The notes beneath the pieces are model-generated. The model made no database searches, was not told the origin of the DNA, and saw only the letters and a program-made list of their open reading frames with translations. Shown piece by piece: positions 62,947 through 64,000 of a DNA stretch of 64,000 bases; the first letter of the stretch is position 1; each line of letters begins with the position of its first letter. Made by a program: the position numbers and the translations under genes. Origin of the DNA: JAGNEJ01 sp043757865 (lineage in GTDB: Bacteria > Verrucomicrobiota > Verrucomicrobiia > Verrucomicrobiales > V1-33); NCBI GenBank assembly GCA_043757865.1, contig JAYVOP010000077.1, positions 13,602-77,601 of the forward strand. The letters are read 5' to 3'.

Positions 62947-63029
62947 CGGGAAATGGAGTAGGAAGAAATGGGACGCGGAGTTTAAATGTCGCTTCATCGC
63001 TAGCGCCAGGAGCCTCTACATTGTACCCC

Positions 63030-64000
63030 CTAACCTTTAGTGGTAAATGTCACTACCTCCTGCGCAGCGGTGCCGCCGCCGGGTTTCGGCAGCGTGTGCA
63101 GGCGCACATTGCCAGCGAGGTCTCCGGTGGCAAACCACGTGCCACCGCTGCCGACCACGGCCCGCGTAGGCAGGTCCGGTAGATCCTTGAGTTCTAGCTG
63201 TTGATTGCCATTGGGCAGGAAAATGCGCACCGCATTATCCCGGCCTGTCGTCAGCACGCGGCCATCTGGCGCGAAGTCCACACTGGTCACGCCGGGGATC
63301 TTGAAGGCGGTGCCTTTTGGCTTTTCCTTCAGGGAATTATGGGGCGTGCTGGACTTGGCCGCCCAGCCTTCAGCGGTGTCCCAGAGCACCATTTTTCCAT
63401 CTTCACTAGCACTCGCGAGGATGGCGGAATCTGCGCGCCAACTCAGGCTAGCGATGCGGCCTTGGTGCTCGGCTAACGTGTAGAGAATGGTGCCCGTGTC
63501 CGTGGCCCAGAGATGCAAACCGCCGCTGCGGTCGCCTGTGGCCAGCTTTTCGCCATCTGGGGAAAAGGCTAGGGAGGTGACCCAGTCCGTGTGCTTCTTC
63601 ACCTTGCGGATGAGCTTGCCATCCTTGGTGGAGTAAACTTTCACCAGCTTATCCGGCCCGCCACAGGCGATCTGGCTGAGGTCTGGCGAGACATCCGCTG
63701 CCAGAATGCTATCTGTAGCCTCGGTGGCCACTTCACTGAGCCGCCGCCCGGATTTCACATCGAAGAGCACCGCCTTGCCGGACTGCGAGCCATGTCCGCC
63801 TGCGGCTAGGAGCACTTGCCCGTTCGGGCTGAAATGGAGGTAATGCACCGTGCGCTCGGGAAAGGCTAACTGGCCGATTGGCTCATGCGTCTCCGTGTTA
63901 AACAGCAAGATGCGCTCGTGCCCTCCCACGGCTAGTAATGGCGCATTCGGGCTAGCGGCTAGGGCGATGGCAGGGCCCGCTACATTTACAGCGGCTAACT
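63030..64000 (-). CDS. WD40-repeat protein, partial, cut by right window edge
   Basis: The frame is open past base 64000, so the N-terminus is missing; a GTG at 63929 is an unlikely real start. About seven WD40 blades can be seen in the visible 323 residues, e.g. HTDWVTSLAFSPDGEKLATG near the middle, HQGRIASLSWRADSAILASA, and the PDGRVLTTGRDNAVRIFLP blade near the end. It makes a beta propeller for protein contacts. In this phylum such propellers often follow a planctomycete cytochrome c domain, which would lie outside the window. A small membrane protein gene is possible downstream. Confidence 0.85.
   Translation of the reverse strand, partial: LAAVNVAGPAIALAASPNAPLLAVGGHERILLFNTETHEPIGQLAFPERTVHYLHFSPNGQVLLAAGGHGSQSGKAVLFDVKSGRRLSEVATEATDSILAADVSPDLSQIACGGPDKLVKVYSTKDGKLIRKVKKHTDWVTSLAFSPDGEKLATGDRSGGLHLWATDTGTILYTLAEHQGRIASLSWRADSAILASASEDGKMVLWDTAEGWAAKSSTPHNSLKEKPKGTAFKIPGVTSVDFAPDGRVLTTGRDNAVRIFLPNGNQQLELKDLPDLPTRAVVGSGGTWFATGDLAGNVRLHTLPKPGGGTAAQEVVTFTTKG

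Overview
The window looks like a chromosomal segment from a bacterium of the phylum Verrucomicrobiota, probably close to Verrucomicrobiaceae such as Prosthecobacter or Verrucomicrobium. This rests on families that are characteristic of or enriched in that phylum: a Minf_1886-type protein, a Verru_Chthon-type pseudopilin cassette, a large planctomycete-cytochrome-c/DUF1549/DUF1553 protein, a DUF1800-DUF1501 pair, and a giant LamG/lamin-tail/CotH exported protein. The DNA is moderately GC-rich. Recognisable Shine-Dalgarno sequences are nearly absent in front of the genes. No rRNA, tRNA or CRISPR array was seen.

Layout. 1-1744 (minus): a tight operon of a Minf_1886 protein, riboflavin synthase, a small Cys-rich protein and an Fe-S protein cut by the window edge. 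1875-9237: exported or membrane proteins, namely a lipocalin-like secreted protein, a secreted helix-hairpin-helix protein, a giant PSD1 cytochrome protein, an AsmA-like protein and a GYF_2/RDD membrane protein. 9238-9696: non-coding, with a short element bearing inverted terminal repeats. 9697-13053: mnmG and cinA, with two near-perfect parS palindromes, so this may be the ParB-loading and near-origin region. 13050-17028: a two-component system and an isolated sdhA. 17121-18704: a small protein coupled to an AbiEii-like nucleotidyltransferase, then a small membrane protein. 18715-22671: a Xer recombinase, a clan-A glycoside hydrolase, and a Pro/Ala-rich exported protein coupled to an L,D-transpeptidase.

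22789-35847 (minus) is a compact division and cell wall operon: rsmH, ftsL, ftsI, murE, murF, mraY, murD, a LysM protein, ftsW, murG and a zinc-ribbon protein. A good sigma-70 promoter lies in front of rsmH. The second half of a classic dcw cluster (murC, murB, ddl, ftsQ, ftsA, ftsZ) is absent. The MurE DNPR motif predicts meso-diaminopimelate peptidoglycan, which fits the L,D-transpeptidase.

36070-42955: a Tat-exported Gfo/Idh/MocA oxidoreductase, an ankyrin lipoprotein, a two-repeat protein of unknown function, a GIDE-LemA membrane protein overlapping a CDP-alcohol phosphatidyltransferase, and a methyltransferase. 43009-52634: a co-directional block starting at a consensus-like promoter, holding a large secreted protein, three pseudopilins matching Verru_Chthon cassette proteins B, C and D, and the exported DUF1800 and DUF1501 proteins. 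This is the best candidate in the window for a poorly described system. 52631-54837: lgt, sufE and tatD. 54898-55583: a decayed VapBC toxin-antitoxin pair. 55741-64000: the giant LamG/LTD/CotH protein and a WD40 protein cut by the right edge.
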